Shown here: positions 18,079 to 26,853 of the stretch, one piece after another | Layout of the letters: each line of letters opens with the position of its first letter | How positions within the stretch are numbered: position 1 is the first letter of the stretch | Source: Curtobacterium sp. ISL-83 | Lineage (GTDB): Bacteria; Actinomycetota; Actinomycetes; Actinomycetales; Microbacteriaceae | Assembly: GCF_018613895.1 (NCBI RefSeq) | Contig: NZ_JAGGPH010000003.1 | Coordinates: forward strand, 289,949-353,948 | Direction of reading: 5' to 3' | Length of the DNA stretch: 64,000 nucleotides | Translations under genes and position numbers: made by a program | Notes under the pieces: generated by a model | What the model was told of the DNA's origin: nothing | The model's database searches: none | What the model saw: the letters and a program-made list of their open reading frames with translations, nothing else

Positions 18079-19823
18079 CTAGCGCTGCCGCCGCGGAGCC
18101 CCGACCGCCGTCGCCCGACGAACTCCTGGCCGCGCTCGACGCCGAACAGCGCACCGTCGCCCGGACCCTGCTCGGACCGGTCGCGGTCCTCGCCGGTGCC
18201 GGCACGGGCAAGACCCGCGCCATCACCCACCGCATCGCGTACGGCGTGGCGACCGGCACGTACTCGCCGAACCACGTCCTCGCCCTGACCTTCACGAGCC
18301 GTGCCGCGGGTGAACTCCGTTCCCGGCTGCGGGCCCTCGGCGCCGGCAACGTGCAGGCGCGCACCTTCCACGCCGCCGCGATGGCGCAGCTCAGCTACTT
18401 CTGGCCGGACACCGTCGGTGGCCACGCCCCGCGCATCGTGGAGTCGAAGGGCCGGATCATCGCGCACGCTGCGGACACCGTCGGCCTGCACGTGGACACC
18501 CCCGTGCTCCGCGACCTGGCCGGCGAGGTCGAGTGGCGCAAGGTCCAGATGCTCACGCTCGAGGAGTACGAGGCCGCCGCCGCCGAGCGCGTGATGCCAC
18601 GCGACACCCCACCGCGCCGCGTCGTGGACCTGATGCGCGCGTACGAGCAGCTCAAGGACGACCGTCGGCAGCTCGACTTCGAGGACGTCCTGCTCGCGAC
18701 CCTCGGCATGGTCGAGACCGAACCCCGGGTCGCGTCGTACGTCCGGCAGCAGTACCGCTTCTTCGTGGTGGACGAGTACCAGGACGTCTCGCCCGTCCAG
18801 CACGACCTGCTCCGGGCGTGGCTCGGCGGCCGGGACGACCTGTGCGTCGTCGGGGACGCCAGCCAGACGATCTACTCGTTCGCCGGAGCGTCGAGCCGCT
18901 ACCTGCTCGGCTTCGGGTCGGAGTTCCCCCGCGGTTCGGTCGTCCGGCTGGAACGCAACTACCGGTCGACGCCCGAGGTCGTGCACGCGGCGAACACGCT
19001 CATGCGCGGCCAGCCGGGTGCGCTCGACCTCGTCGCGCAGACCACTGAACGGGGCCCGGAGCCCGAGGTCGTCCCGTGCGTGCACGACGGTGACGAGGCC
19101 CAGACCATCGCGCGTCACATCGGGTCGCTCGTCGCCGCCGGTGCCACCCACGGCGAGTGCGCCGTCCTGTTCCGTGTCGGGGCGCAGTCGGCCGCGCTCG
19201 AGTCGGCGCTCGGCCGCGCGGGCATCCCGTACCGGGTGCAGGGCGGGACGCGGTTCTTCGACCGGCCGGAGGTCAAGCTCGCCGTGCACCACATGCGCGG
19301 CGAGGCGATCCGGCAGTCCGACGACGAACTCACGCGCCGGGTCGGACTCGTCCTGCGGGTCAGTGGGTGGTCCGAGACCGCACCGGAGGGCACCGGCGCC
19401 GTCCGTGAGCAGTGGGAGGCGCTGCAGGCGATCATGGGGCTCGCCGAGGACGCTCCCGCCGGCACGACCATGCAGCAGTTCACGCAGGACCTGGTGGACC
19501 GCGCCGCGACCCACCACGAACCGGAACTCGACGCGGTGACGCTCGCGACGCTGCACTCGTCGAAGGGTCTCGAGTGGCCGCACGTCGTCATCGCCGGCGT
19601 CGCGGAGGGGCTGCTCCCGATCTCGCACGCCACGACGGACGCCGAGGTCGAGGAGGAACGCCGCCTGTTCTACGTGGGGTTGACCCGGGCACGACGCTCC
19701 GTCACCGTCACGTGGTCACGACAGGGCTCCACGCGTGGGGGCGCCCGGGTGGCGAGCCGGTTCCTGGCAGCGCTCGACACGCACACCGCGGATGTGGACG
19801 GACTTCCACCCGCTCGACGCTGA
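18075..19823 (+). CDS. uvrD2: UvrD2-like SF1A DNA helicase, without HRDC domain
   Basis: This 582-residue protein has Walker A GAGTGKTR (41-48), ALTFTSRAAGEL, VVDEYQDVS (~230-238), ERNYRS, TLHSSKGLEW (~491-500) and VGLTRARRSV (~531). It stops soon after motif VI, whereas the roughly 700-residue mycobacterial UvrD2 continues into an HRDC domain. The position after nudC matches M. tuberculosis. GTG overlaps the nudC stop (GTGA). The last 116 bp overlap the 3' end of the opposing ThiF-like gene. Role: 3'-5' unwinding in DNA repair. Confidence 0.88.
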   Translation: MTSAAAAEPRPPSPDELLAALDAEQRTVARTLLGPVAVLAGAGTGKTRAITHRIAYGVATGTYSPNHVLALTFTSRAAGELRSRLRALGAGNVQARTFHAAAMAQLSYFWPDTVGGHAPRIVESKGRIIAHAADTVGLHVDTPVLRDLAGEVEWRKVQMLTLEEYEAAAAERVMPRDTPPRRVVDLMRAYEQLKDDRRQLDFEDVLLATLGMVETEPRVASYVRQQYRFFVVDEYQDVSPVQHDLLRAWLGGRDDLCVVGDASQTIYSFAGASSRYLLGFGSEFPRGSVVRLERNYRSTPEVVHAANTLMRGQPGALDLVAQTTERGPEPEVVPCVHDGDEAQTIARHIGSLVAAGATHGECAVLFRVGAQSAALESALGRAGIPYRVQGGTRFFDRPEVKLAVHHMRGEAIRQSDDELTRRVGLVLRVSGWSETAPEGTGAVREQWEALQAIMGLAEDAPAGTTMQQFTQDLVDRAATHHEPELDAVTLATLHSSKGLEWPHVVIAGVAEGLLPISHATTDAEVEEERRLFYVGLTRARRSVTVTWSRQGSTRGGARVASRFLAALDTHTADVDGLPPARR

Positions 19824-20565
19824 GGTCCTGGCGGTCGAACAGCACCTGCTCGGCGAGCGGCTGCTGCGTCGTCCGGGGCAGCCGCTCGACGAGCATCCGG
19901 GTGGCCGCCGCGGCGATCGCCGCCTGGCGGTAGGGCGACAGCGGTGCCGCTGGTCGGCCCCACACCTGTGCGGCGAGTGCGGGCCACGCCGGGTCGTCGT
20001 CGACGCGGCCGTACTCGACGCACTGGAGGCACGGTCCGGTCCCCGGGACCACGAACGGCCCGAGACGGATCCGACCGTCCCCGACGACCACGGCCAGGTG
20101 CGGGACGCCGCGTCGGGTCCACGCCGCGCGGAGCGCCGGGTCGACGACGTGGTCGGCCACCACCACGGCGAGTTGCGGGTCCTGCTCGGGGAGCGTGACC
20201 GGCCCGCCCCGTGGCGTGGTCGTCCTGGCCACGGTCACGCCCTCGCCCGAGAGGAACGTGGCGACCGTCTCAGCGAGTGGCCCGACACCGTGCACCTCGA
20301 CCCGGGCGAGCGGCTCCGGCAGGACGTCGATCACGGCGGGGGAGGCGGCACCGAGCACGCGGGCCGCGACCTCCGGCCGACAGTCGGTCGCGGCCGCGAG
20401 ACCGGACAGCGCGTCGCGCCCGGTCTCGCGCCGGAGCGCACAGAGAAACCGTTCCTCAGCGGTGGTCGGGACCGGGACGACGGCACGCACGGGATCGACC
20501 CCGAGCTGCACCGTCCCCGGATCGCGCCAGACGAACTCGAGGGTCGGATCGATGCGGATGCCCAT
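19708..20565 (-). CDS. ThiF/E1-like, TOMM cyclodehydratase-related protein
   Basis: This 285-residue protein resembles the ThiF-related cyclodehydratase partner proteins (TIGR03882 type). It has a Rossmann-like strand-loop VEVHGVGPLAETVATFL (89-105), C179-x2-C182 and C261-x-C263, which together look like a Cys4 zinc site. No YcaO gene or precursor peptide is nearby. M. tuberculosis has a hypothetical gene (Rv3196, from memory) at this position. The role is unknown, and peptide binding is an inference from the family. ATG is chosen with a GGGGG-type ribosome site. The C-terminus overlaps uvrD2 by 116 bp. Confidence 0.7.
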   Translation of the reverse strand: MGIRIDPTLEFVWRDPGTVQLGVDPVRAVVPVPTTAEERFLCALRRETGRDALSGLAAATDCRPEVAARVLGAASPAVIDVLPEPLARVEVHGVGPLAETVATFLSGEGVTVARTTTPRGGPVTLPEQDPQLAVVVADHVVDPALRAAWTRRGVPHLAVVVGDGRIRLGPFVVPGTGPCLQCVEYGRVDDDPAWPALAAQVWGRPAAPLSPYRQAAIAAAATRMLVERLPRTTQQPLAEQVLFDRQDLSVERVEVRPHPRCACRALPGTGSPPGRPHAWSPVVTT

Positions 20566-20652
20566 GCCCCCACGCTCGCGCAGGTGCCCGTCGCCGTGTC
20601 GGGGCCCGGTGGATCTGTGGAGAAGTCCCCGCCGCACGTCCCGGTGAGGGGA

Positions 20653-22038
20653 TCAGCGTGGTGGGGTGGTGCCGTCCTCGCCGTCGACGTGCCCGGACTC
20701 GTCCTCGTGCGGACGCTCGCCCGTGCTGTCGTTGAGCAGGTCCTCGAGCGCACGGTCGAACTCGTCGTCCTGTGCGGAGCGGCCGGGGTTGCGGAGGCGG
20801 AGCACGAAGGCGTCCGGGTCGTCGATGTCCTCCGACGTCGGCACCGCGTCGAAGTGCGCCCAGAGCGCGTCACGCGCCTCTGCTCCGAGCTCGTCGGACA
20901 CGCGCAACCACATCGCAGCGGCCTCACGGAGCCGGCGCGGCCGGAGTTCCAGCCCGACCAGCGTCGCGAAGGCGGATTCGGCCGGGCCGCCCGCGGCACG
21001 ACGGCGACGCACCATCTCGGCGATCGCGCCCGACTTCGGGAGCCGCGACGTGGCCGCGGCGGTGACGGTGTCGACCCACCCCTCGACGAGTGCGAGCATC
21101 GTCTCGAGCCGTGCGAGCGCCGCGTCCTGCTCGGCGGTCCGCGGCGGGATGAGCGCCCCGGAGGCCAGCGCGTCGCGCAGCTGCTCCTGGTTCGTCGGGT
21201 CGATCTCCGCCGCGAGTTCCTCGACCCGGTCGAACGGGATGTGGATGCCGCGGGCGTAGTCCGTGATGGACGAGATGATGTGCAGGCGCAGCCACCGGGC
21301 CGAGCGGAACAAGCGGGCGTGCGCGAGTTCGCGGACGGCGAGGTAGATCCGGACCTCGTCCGTCGGCACGTCCAGGCCCTCGGCGAACTCGGCGACGTTC
21401 TGCGGCAGCAGCGCGGCGACCTGTTCGTCGAGGAGCGGCACGCCGACGTCACCGCCGGACACGACTTCCTTGGCGAGCTGCCCGACGACCTGGCCGAGCT
21501 GGATCGCGAACAGGGCCCCCCCGACGCCGCGCATCGCCTTCGACACGTCGCCGAGCATGGCCTTCAGTTCTTCCGGGGCCCGCTGCTCGATCGCCTCGGT
21601 CAGCGCGTTCGCGATGCTGAACGCCACCGGTTCGGCGATCTGCGTCCACACCGGGGCGGTCGCCCGCGCCCACTGCTCACGGGTGTACAGGCTCGGGGTC
21701 GCGGTGAGCTCGGGGACGCTCGTGACCTCGTCGAGCCACAGCGCTGCGACCTGGAACGCCTGGTCCGAGGCCTGCGACGTCGCCGGGTCGATCGGGTGCT
21801 GGCCGTCCGCGGCGATCGCTGCGGCGCGGTCGGCGGTGACGGAGAAGTCGATCCCGTCGCCCCCGGACTGCGCGGCGCGCTGGAGCTGGCTCATCAGGTT
21901 CGCGACGAAAGCCGGGTCGTTCGGCAGACCGGCGGCGCCGGCGAGCTGCGACGGGTCGATCTGTCCCTCTCCGGACAGGAGCTTGCGGAGCATCTCCTGG
22001 AAGTCGTCGTCCGGCCCCGGCTGCGGTTCATCAGGCAT
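20653..22038 (-). CDS. DUF2342 zincin-like (F420-biosynthesis-associated) protein
   Basis: This 461-residue protein of the zincin_2/DUF2342 family is labelled zinc-dependent metalloprotease or F420-biosynthesis-associated in databases. The HExxH position reads RELAHARLF (236-244), so the first His is replaced. Proteolytic activity is doubtful from sequence, although this variant is frequent in the family as I remember it. TAGCGT (22051-22046, minus strand) is seven nt before the ATG. It is divergent from the PDZ-Lon gene, the arrangement seen at Rv3194c/Rv3195. Confidence 0.8.
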   Translation of the reverse strand: MPDEPQPGPDDDFQEMLRKLLSGEGQIDPSQLAGAAGLPNDPAFVANLMSQLQRAAQSGGDGIDFSVTADRAAAIAADGQHPIDPATSQASDQAFQVAALWLDEVTSVPELTATPSLYTREQWARATAPVWTQIAEPVAFSIANALTEAIEQRAPEELKAMLGDVSKAMRGVGGALFAIQLGQVVGQLAKEVVSGGDVGVPLLDEQVAALLPQNVAEFAEGLDVPTDEVRIYLAVRELAHARLFRSARWLRLHIISSITDYARGIHIPFDRVEELAAEIDPTNQEQLRDALASGALIPPRTAEQDAALARLETMLALVEGWVDTVTAAATSRLPKSGAIAEMVRRRRAAGGPAESAFATLVGLELRPRRLREAAAMWLRVSDELGAEARDALWAHFDAVPTSEDIDDPDAFVLRLRNPGRSAQDDEFDRALEDLLNDSTGERPHEDESGHVDGEDGTTPPR

Positions 22039-22145
22039 GCCGACTACGCTAATCGCTGCTCCAGGGGCCGGACCTGGGACGCCCCCGTGGGAACGCCCGA
22101 ACCGCTGCGCCGAGGGCGAACACCTGCGTTCTGAAAGGACCTCGC

Positions 22146-23255
22146 GTGACCCTCTTCGCCCCTGCGCCCCGTCGGCGTTCCCGGTCCCGGACCATCGGCT
22201 GGGTCCTCGTCATCGCCGCGGTCGTCCTCGGGCTGCTCGCGAGTGCCCTGCCGAGTCCGTACCTGATCGAGGTCCCCGGTCCCGTGTACAACACGATCGG
22301 CGCGCAGACGCAGGGCAGCGGCAAGGACGCGAAGCAGGTCACCCTCATCCAGATCGACGGGCAGAAGACCTACCCGACGGGCGGCGCGCTCGACATGCTC
22401 ACCGTCGGCATCCAGGGCGACGCCACGAACCGGCCGTCCTGGACCGCCGTCATCCGCGCACTGTTCACCAAGTCCGAGGCCGTGATCCCCGTGTCCGCGG
22501 TCTACCCGACGGGCACCACCACGGAGCAGGTCACGAAGCAGGACGAAGCGGACATGCAGCAGTCGCAGCAGTCCGCCGTCGCCGCGGCCCTCGTGCAGCA
22601 GGGCTACGACCTGCCGACCGAACTGCGCGTCGGGTCCGTGCAGAAGGGGTCCGCCGCCGACGGCCGGATCGACGAGGGTGACGTCATCACGGGCTTCGAC
22701 GGCACCTCGCTCGCCCGGAACGCCGACGCGACCTCGCTGCGCGATGCCGTGGCCAAGCACGGGACCTCGACCCCCGCGACGATCAGGGTCGAGCGGGACG
22801 GCAAGCAGCGGACCGTCTCCGTCACGCCGCGGAGCGAACAGGGCACCCCGCTCCTCGGCGTCGGGGTGACCGAGCACTACGACTTCCCCTTCACCGTTTC
22901 CATCAAGCTGCAGGACGTCGGCGGGCCGTCCGCCGGCATGATGTTCGCGCTCGGGATCATCGACAAGATCACCCCCGGGAAGCTCAACGGCGGCAAGCAC
23001 GTCGCGGGCACCGGCACCATCAGCATCGACGGCGAGGTCGGCGCGATCGGCGGCATCCGGCAGAAGATGTACGGCGCGAAGGCCGCCGGTGCCACCGTCT
23101 TCCTGGCTCCGGCTGACAACTGCGGCGAGGTCGTGGGGCACGTCCCGGACGGCCTCGACGTCTACCGGGTCGCGACCCTCGGCCAGGCGGTCAAGGACCT
23201 CGAGACGATCGGTGCGGGCAAGAGCACCGCGACGCTCGCCCGCTGCGGTTCCTGA
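22146..23255 (+). CDS. Membrane-anchored PDZ-Lon (S16) protease
   Basis: This 369-residue protein has one N-terminal membrane anchor (about 17-36), a PDZ domain (about 150-225, GSVQKGSAADGRIDEGD) and a Lon-type proteolytic domain. The catalytic dyad is Ser262 in GGPSAGMM and Lys307 in GGIRQKMYG. The active part should lie outside the membrane. It corresponds to YlbL/Rv3194c-type proteins. In Bacillus, YlbL degrades the cell-division inhibitor YneA, while the actinobacterial substrate is not known. Clear GAAAGGA seven nt before the GTG start. Confidence 0.9.
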   Translation: MTLFAPAPRRRSRSRTIGWVLVIAAVVLGLLASALPSPYLIEVPGPVYNTIGAQTQGSGKDAKQVTLIQIDGQKTYPTGGALDMLTVGIQGDATNRPSWTAVIRALFTKSEAVIPVSAVYPTGTTTEQVTKQDEADMQQSQQSAVAAALVQQGYDLPTELRVGSVQKGSAADGRIDEGDVITGFDGTSLARNADATSLRDAVAKHGTSTPATIRVERDGKQRTVSVTPRSEQGTPLLGVGVTEHYDFPFTVSIKLQDVGGPSAGMMFALGIIDKITPGKLNGGKHVAGTGTISIDGEVGAIGGIRQKMYGAKAAGATVFLAPADNCGEVVGHVPDGLDVYRVATLGQAVKDLETIGAGKSTATLARCGS

Positions 23256-23295
23256 CGACGCTCGCGCGTCGTCGAGGTGACGGGCCGGACCGGCC

Positions 23296-23314
23296 GCACC
23301 GCGCCTCCAGTCCG
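23296..23314 (+). repeat. Dispersed 13-bp motif copy
   Basis: GCACCGCGCCTCC (23296-23308) followed by AGTCCG lies between the PDZ-Lon and UPF0182 genes. TAGGAT at 23389-23394 downstream is a likely -10 for UPF0182. Confidence 0.6.
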
Positions 23315-23454
23315 CAACCGGGGGACGGCCAGGAGGCCCGCAGCGGCTTCCTGAGCTGCCGCACAGTTTCACTGTCGGTCGCGACCCATAGGATCAACGC
23401 ACTGACGGCCCGCCGCGCCGGGCCCGCCGGTTCGACACGTCTGGAGCACATCAA

Positions 23455-26400
23455 GTGACGACAACCTCGTCCACCTCGGGTTCTTCTCCCTCGGGGCGGC
23501 GTTCGCCGCGGGTCCCGATCGTGGTCACGATCATCGTGCTGGCCGCACTGGTGATCGCCTTCTTCATCTTCGCGAGCCTGTACACCGACTACGCGTGGTT
23601 CTCGCAGCTCGGGTTCCAGCAGGTGCTCACCACGCGGTGGATCGCGGGCACGCTGATGTTCGTGGCGGGCTTCCTGGGCATGGCGGTGCCCGTGTACGTG
23701 AGCATCGCGGTCGCGTTCCGGTTCCGGCCGGTCTACGCGAAGCTCAACTCGCAGCTCGACCGCTACCAGCAGGTCATCGAGCCGCTGCGACGTGCCGTCA
23801 TGATCGGCATCCCGGTCGTCCTGGGCATCTTCGCGGGGCTGTCCACGGCGGGGCGCTGGAGCATGGTGCTCGAGTACTTCAACCGCACGCCGTTCGGCAA
23901 GACCGACCCGCAGTTCGGGTTGGACATCGGGTTCTACGTGTTCGAACTGCCGTTCTGGCGCTCGATCGTCGCGTACTCCTCGGCGGTCGTGCTCATCGCC
24001 GGGCTGGCGGCACTCGCCGCGCTGTACCTGTACGGCGCGATGCGGTTCGGTGGGCGCGAGATCCGGATCTCCCGCGCGGCGCGGATCCAGCTCGCGGTGA
24101 CCGCTGCCGTGTACATCGCCCTGCAGGCCGTGAGCCTGTGGCTCGACCAGTACGCGGCACTCACCAAGTCGAACGCCCTCATCACGGGTGCGCAGTACAC
24201 CGAGGTGAACGCCGTCATCCCGGGACGCGAGATCATGGCCGGCATCGCGGGGATCGTCGCGATCCTGTTCATCGTCACCGCGGTGATCGGTCGGTGGCGC
24301 ATCTCGATCGTCGGGACCGGGCTGCTGCTCGTCGCAGCGATCGTGATCGGCGGGATCTACCCGTGGGTCGTCCAGCGCCTCCAGGTGAAGCCGTCGGAGC
24401 GGACCTACGAATCCGCCTACATCGAGCGGAACATCAAGGCGACACGTGATGCCTACGGCGTCTCGGACGTGCGCGAGAAGAACTACGACGCGACCACCGA
24501 GACGAGCACCGGCGCCCTCGCGCAGGACGCCCAGACCACGGCGAACATCCGCCTGATCGACCCGAAGATCGTCTCGGACACGTTCAGTCAGCTGCAGCAG
24601 TACCGGCAGTACTACCAGTTCCCGAAGGAACTCGACGTCGACCGCTACAACGTCAAGGGCCAGACCGAGGACACCGTGATCGCGGTCCGCGACATCGACC
24701 TGGCGGGCCTCAGCAGCCAGGCGAACACGCAGTACAACCGGACCTTCGTCTACACGCACGGCTACGGCGTGGCCGCGGCGTACGGCAACCAGCGTGCGAG
24801 CGACGGCAAGCCGGTGTTCCTCGAGTCCGGGATCCCGTCGAACGGGGCGCTCGGCGACTTCCAGCAGCGCGTCTACTTCGGTGAGACCTCGCCGCCGTAC
24901 TCGATCGTGGGTGGCTCGAAGGGGTCGAAGAGCGTCGAGCTCGACTACCCGTCAGGGTCCGACGAGAGCAACGGCGGCAACGCCACGACGACCTACGCCG
25001 CGAACGGTGGCCCGAGCCTCGGCAACTTCTTCAACCGGCTCGTCTACGCGGCGAAGTTCCAGTCCGAGCAGATCCTGCTGTCGAACGCGGTGAACAAGAA
25101 CTCGCAGATCCTCTACGACCGCGACCCGATCACGCGCGTGAAGCAGGTCGCGCCGTACCTGACGCTCGACCAGGACGCCTACCCGGCGGTCGTGGACCAC
25201 CGCATCCAGTGGGTCGTCGACGGCTACACCACGACCGACGCCTACCCGTACTCGCAGAGCCAGAGCCTGCAGGACAGCATCAACGGGACCGAGTCGTCGG
25301 CCTACCGGACCGACCAGGTGAACTACATCCGCAACTCGGTCAAGGCCACTGTCGACGCCTACACGGGCAAGGTCACGCTGTACGCGTGGGACACCACGGA
25401 CCCGGTGCTGAAGACCTGGCAGAAGATCTTCCCGACGTCCATGAAGCCGGTGTCGAGCATGAGCGCCGGACTGCTCGACCACGTCCGCTACCCGACCGAC
25501 CTGTTCAAGGTGCAGCGGAGCATCCTCGGGACCTACCACGTCACGAACGCCAACTCGTTCTACTCGGGTGACGACGCGTGGAACACCCCGCAGGAGCCGA
25601 CGACGGGGTCGTCCGACAGCAACTCCGCCACGGTCGGCGACTCGAGCACGACGACGAACGCGCTCGGCACCCAGACGACGACGAACGCCGCCAACCTGCA
25701 GGATCCCTACTACCTGACCATGAAGGTGCCGGGGCAGGGGACCGCGTACTCGCTGTACACGACGTACATCCCGCAGCAGTCGGCCGGGTCGAACAACCGC
25801 AACGTGCTCACGGGGTACCTCGCTGCCGATTCGGATGCCGGAGGCGCGGGCAAGGGCAAGAAGGGCTCCGGCTACGGCAGGCTCACGCTGCTGACGATGC
25901 CGAAGACGGACAACATCCCGGGGCCGGCGCAGGTGCAGAACCTGTTCAACTCGGACACCACCGTGTCGCAGGAGCTGAACATCCTGAAGCGCGGCAACTC
26001 GACGGTCAAGCAGGGCAACCTGTTGACGCTGCCGGTCGGAGGGGGCTTCCTGTACGTGCAGCCCGTGTACGTGCAGTCGACCTCGAGCGGTTCGTACCCG
26101 CTGTTGCAGAAGGTCCTGGTGGCCTTCGGCGACAAGATCGAGTTCGAGGACACCCTCGACCAGGCCCTGAACAAGCTGTTCGGTGGCAACTCCGGGGCCG
26201 CCGCGGGCGACTCCGGTGCGGCGAGCGGCTCCGGGTCGTCCGGGTCGGGGTCCGGTTCGTCCGGCTCCGGGTCCAGCTCGTCCGGGTCGGGTTCGACGGG
26301 CAGTGGCTCGTCGGGGTCCGGGTCGGCGTCGTCGGGGTCGTCGGGTTCCGGCTCGACGGGTTCGGGTTCCTCGGGTTCCGGTGCGGTCGACAACGCTGCC

Positions 26401-26547
26401 CTGCAGAAGGCCCTGTCGGATGCCAAGCAGGCACTGCAGGACCGCCAGCAGGCCTACGCGTCGAACGACCTCGTCGCCGCAGCCGAGGCAGACCAGCGCC
26501 TGCAGGATGCCATCCAGGCTGCGACCGAAGCCGAGAACGGCAAGTGA
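23455..26547 (+). CDS. UPF0182 large membrane protein
   Basis: This 1030-residue protein has about seven hydrophobic spans in the first 300 residues, then a long extracytoplasmic domain containing NYDATTETSTGALAQDAQTT and FGETSPPYSIVGG. This is the UPF0182 plan, and M. tuberculosis Rv3193c is an example. Near residues 915-980 a Gly/Ser run (repeated SGSGSS) leads to a short helical C-terminus (LQKALSDAKQALQDRQQAY). Function is not established. GTG is preceded by TGGAG. The strand-specific hairpin at 26552-26586 follows the stop. Confidence 0.9.
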   Translation: MTTTSSTSGSSPSGRRSPRVPIVVTIIVLAALVIAFFIFASLYTDYAWFSQLGFQQVLTTRWIAGTLMFVAGFLGMAVPVYVSIAVAFRFRPVYAKLNSQLDRYQQVIEPLRRAVMIGIPVVLGIFAGLSTAGRWSMVLEYFNRTPFGKTDPQFGLDIGFYVFELPFWRSIVAYSSAVVLIAGLAALAALYLYGAMRFGGREIRISRAARIQLAVTAAVYIALQAVSLWLDQYAALTKSNALITGAQYTEVNAVIPGREIMAGIAGIVAILFIVTAVIGRWRISIVGTGLLLVAAIVIGGIYPWVVQRLQVKPSERTYESAYIERNIKATRDAYGVSDVREKNYDATTETSTGALAQDAQTTANIRLIDPKIVSDTFSQLQQYRQYYQFPKELDVDRYNVKGQTEDTVIAVRDIDLAGLSSQANTQYNRTFVYTHGYGVAAAYGNQRASDGKPVFLESGIPSNGALGDFQQRVYFGETSPPYSIVGGSKGSKSVELDYPSGSDESNGGNATTTYAANGGPSLGNFFNRLVYAAKFQSEQILLSNAVNKNSQILYDRDPITRVKQVAPYLTLDQDAYPAVVDHRIQWVVDGYTTTDAYPYSQSQSLQDSINGTESSAYRTDQVNYIRNSVKATVDAYTGKVTLYAWDTTDPVLKTWQKIFPTSMKPVSSMSAGLLDHVRYPTDLFKVQRSILGTYHVTNANSFYSGDDAWNTPQEPTTGSSDSNSATVGDSSTTTNALGTQTTTNAANLQDPYYLTMKVPGQGTAYSLYTTYIPQQSAGSNNRNVLTGYLAADSDAGGAGKGKKGSGYGRLTLLTMPKTDNIPGPAQVQNLFNSDTTVSQELNILKRGNSTVKQGNLLTLPVGGGFLYVQPVYVQSTSSGSYPLLQKVLVAFGDKIEFEDTLDQALNKLFGGNSGAAAGDSGAASGSGSSGSGSGSSGSGSSSSGSGSTGSGSSGSGSASSGSSGSGSTGSGSSGSGAVDNAALQKALSDAKQALQDRQQAYASNDLVAAAEADQRLQDAIQAATEAENGK

Positions 26548-26551
26548 CACA

Positions 26552-26586
26552 CCGTGGCGGGGCGCTCGATTTGCGCCCCGCCACGG
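26552..26586. terminator. Hairpin after UPF0182, overlapping the tRNA promoter
   Basis: A 14-bp stem (26552-26565 with 26573-26586) closes a 7-nt loop. No T tract follows. The 3' arm contains the TTGCGC -35 of the tRNA-fMet promoter, so terminator and promoter share bases. Confidence 0.75.
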
Positions 26587-26599
26587 GCCCGTATAGGCT
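26571..26599 (+). promoter_or_regulatory. tRNA-fMet promoter
   Basis: TTGCGC (26571-26576) and TAGGCT (26594-26599) are 17 bp apart, which would start transcription about 5 nt before the tRNA. Confidence 0.65.
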
Positions 26600-26610
26600 T
26601 ATCAACGTGC

Positions 26611-26684
26611 CGCGGGGTGGAGCAGTTCGGTAGCTCGCTGGGCTCATAACCCAGAGGTCGTAGGTTCAAATCCTGCCCCCGCAA
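26611..26684 (+). tRNA. Initiator tRNA-fMet (CAU)
   Basis: A full cloverleaf can be drawn. The acceptor stem is 26611-26617 with 26677-26683, the anticodon CAT is at 26645-26647, and the T loop is TTCAAAT at 26665-26671. Initiator hallmarks are the C1·A72 mismatch and three consecutive G-C pairs at the end of the anticodon stem (GGG 26640-26642, CCC 26650-26652). CCA is not encoded (CAA follows the discriminator). Confidence 0.95.
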
Positions 26685-26690
26685 CAAAGA

Positions 26691-26726
26691 CGAAAAGCCT
26701 CGGTCCGATCGGACCGGGGCTTTTCG
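26691..26726 (+). terminator. tRNA-fMet terminator
   Basis: The arms CGAAAAGCC-t-CGGTCC (26691-26706) and GGACCG-g-GGCTTTTCG (26711-26726) pair with a 4-nt loop, leaving a TTTT within the 3' arm. Confidence 0.85.
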
Positions 26727-26853
26727 CTTGTCCGGGTGGTCCTCGGCTCCGGCTGTTCGTCGCCCGGGTGGTCGCGCCTGCCGCCGCTCACCGGGAGGTG
26801 GCCCGTCCTCTGTGGCGGCCGGATCCGCTCTTGCTCGGTTCCGCGCCATCAGC

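Noticed and set aside
19708..20565. A thiazole/oxazole-modified peptide (TOMM) gene cluster
   Set aside because: No YcaO, dehydrogenase or short precursor peptide is nearby, and the zincin-like/PDZ-Lon/uvrD2 context is conserved housekeeping synteny.
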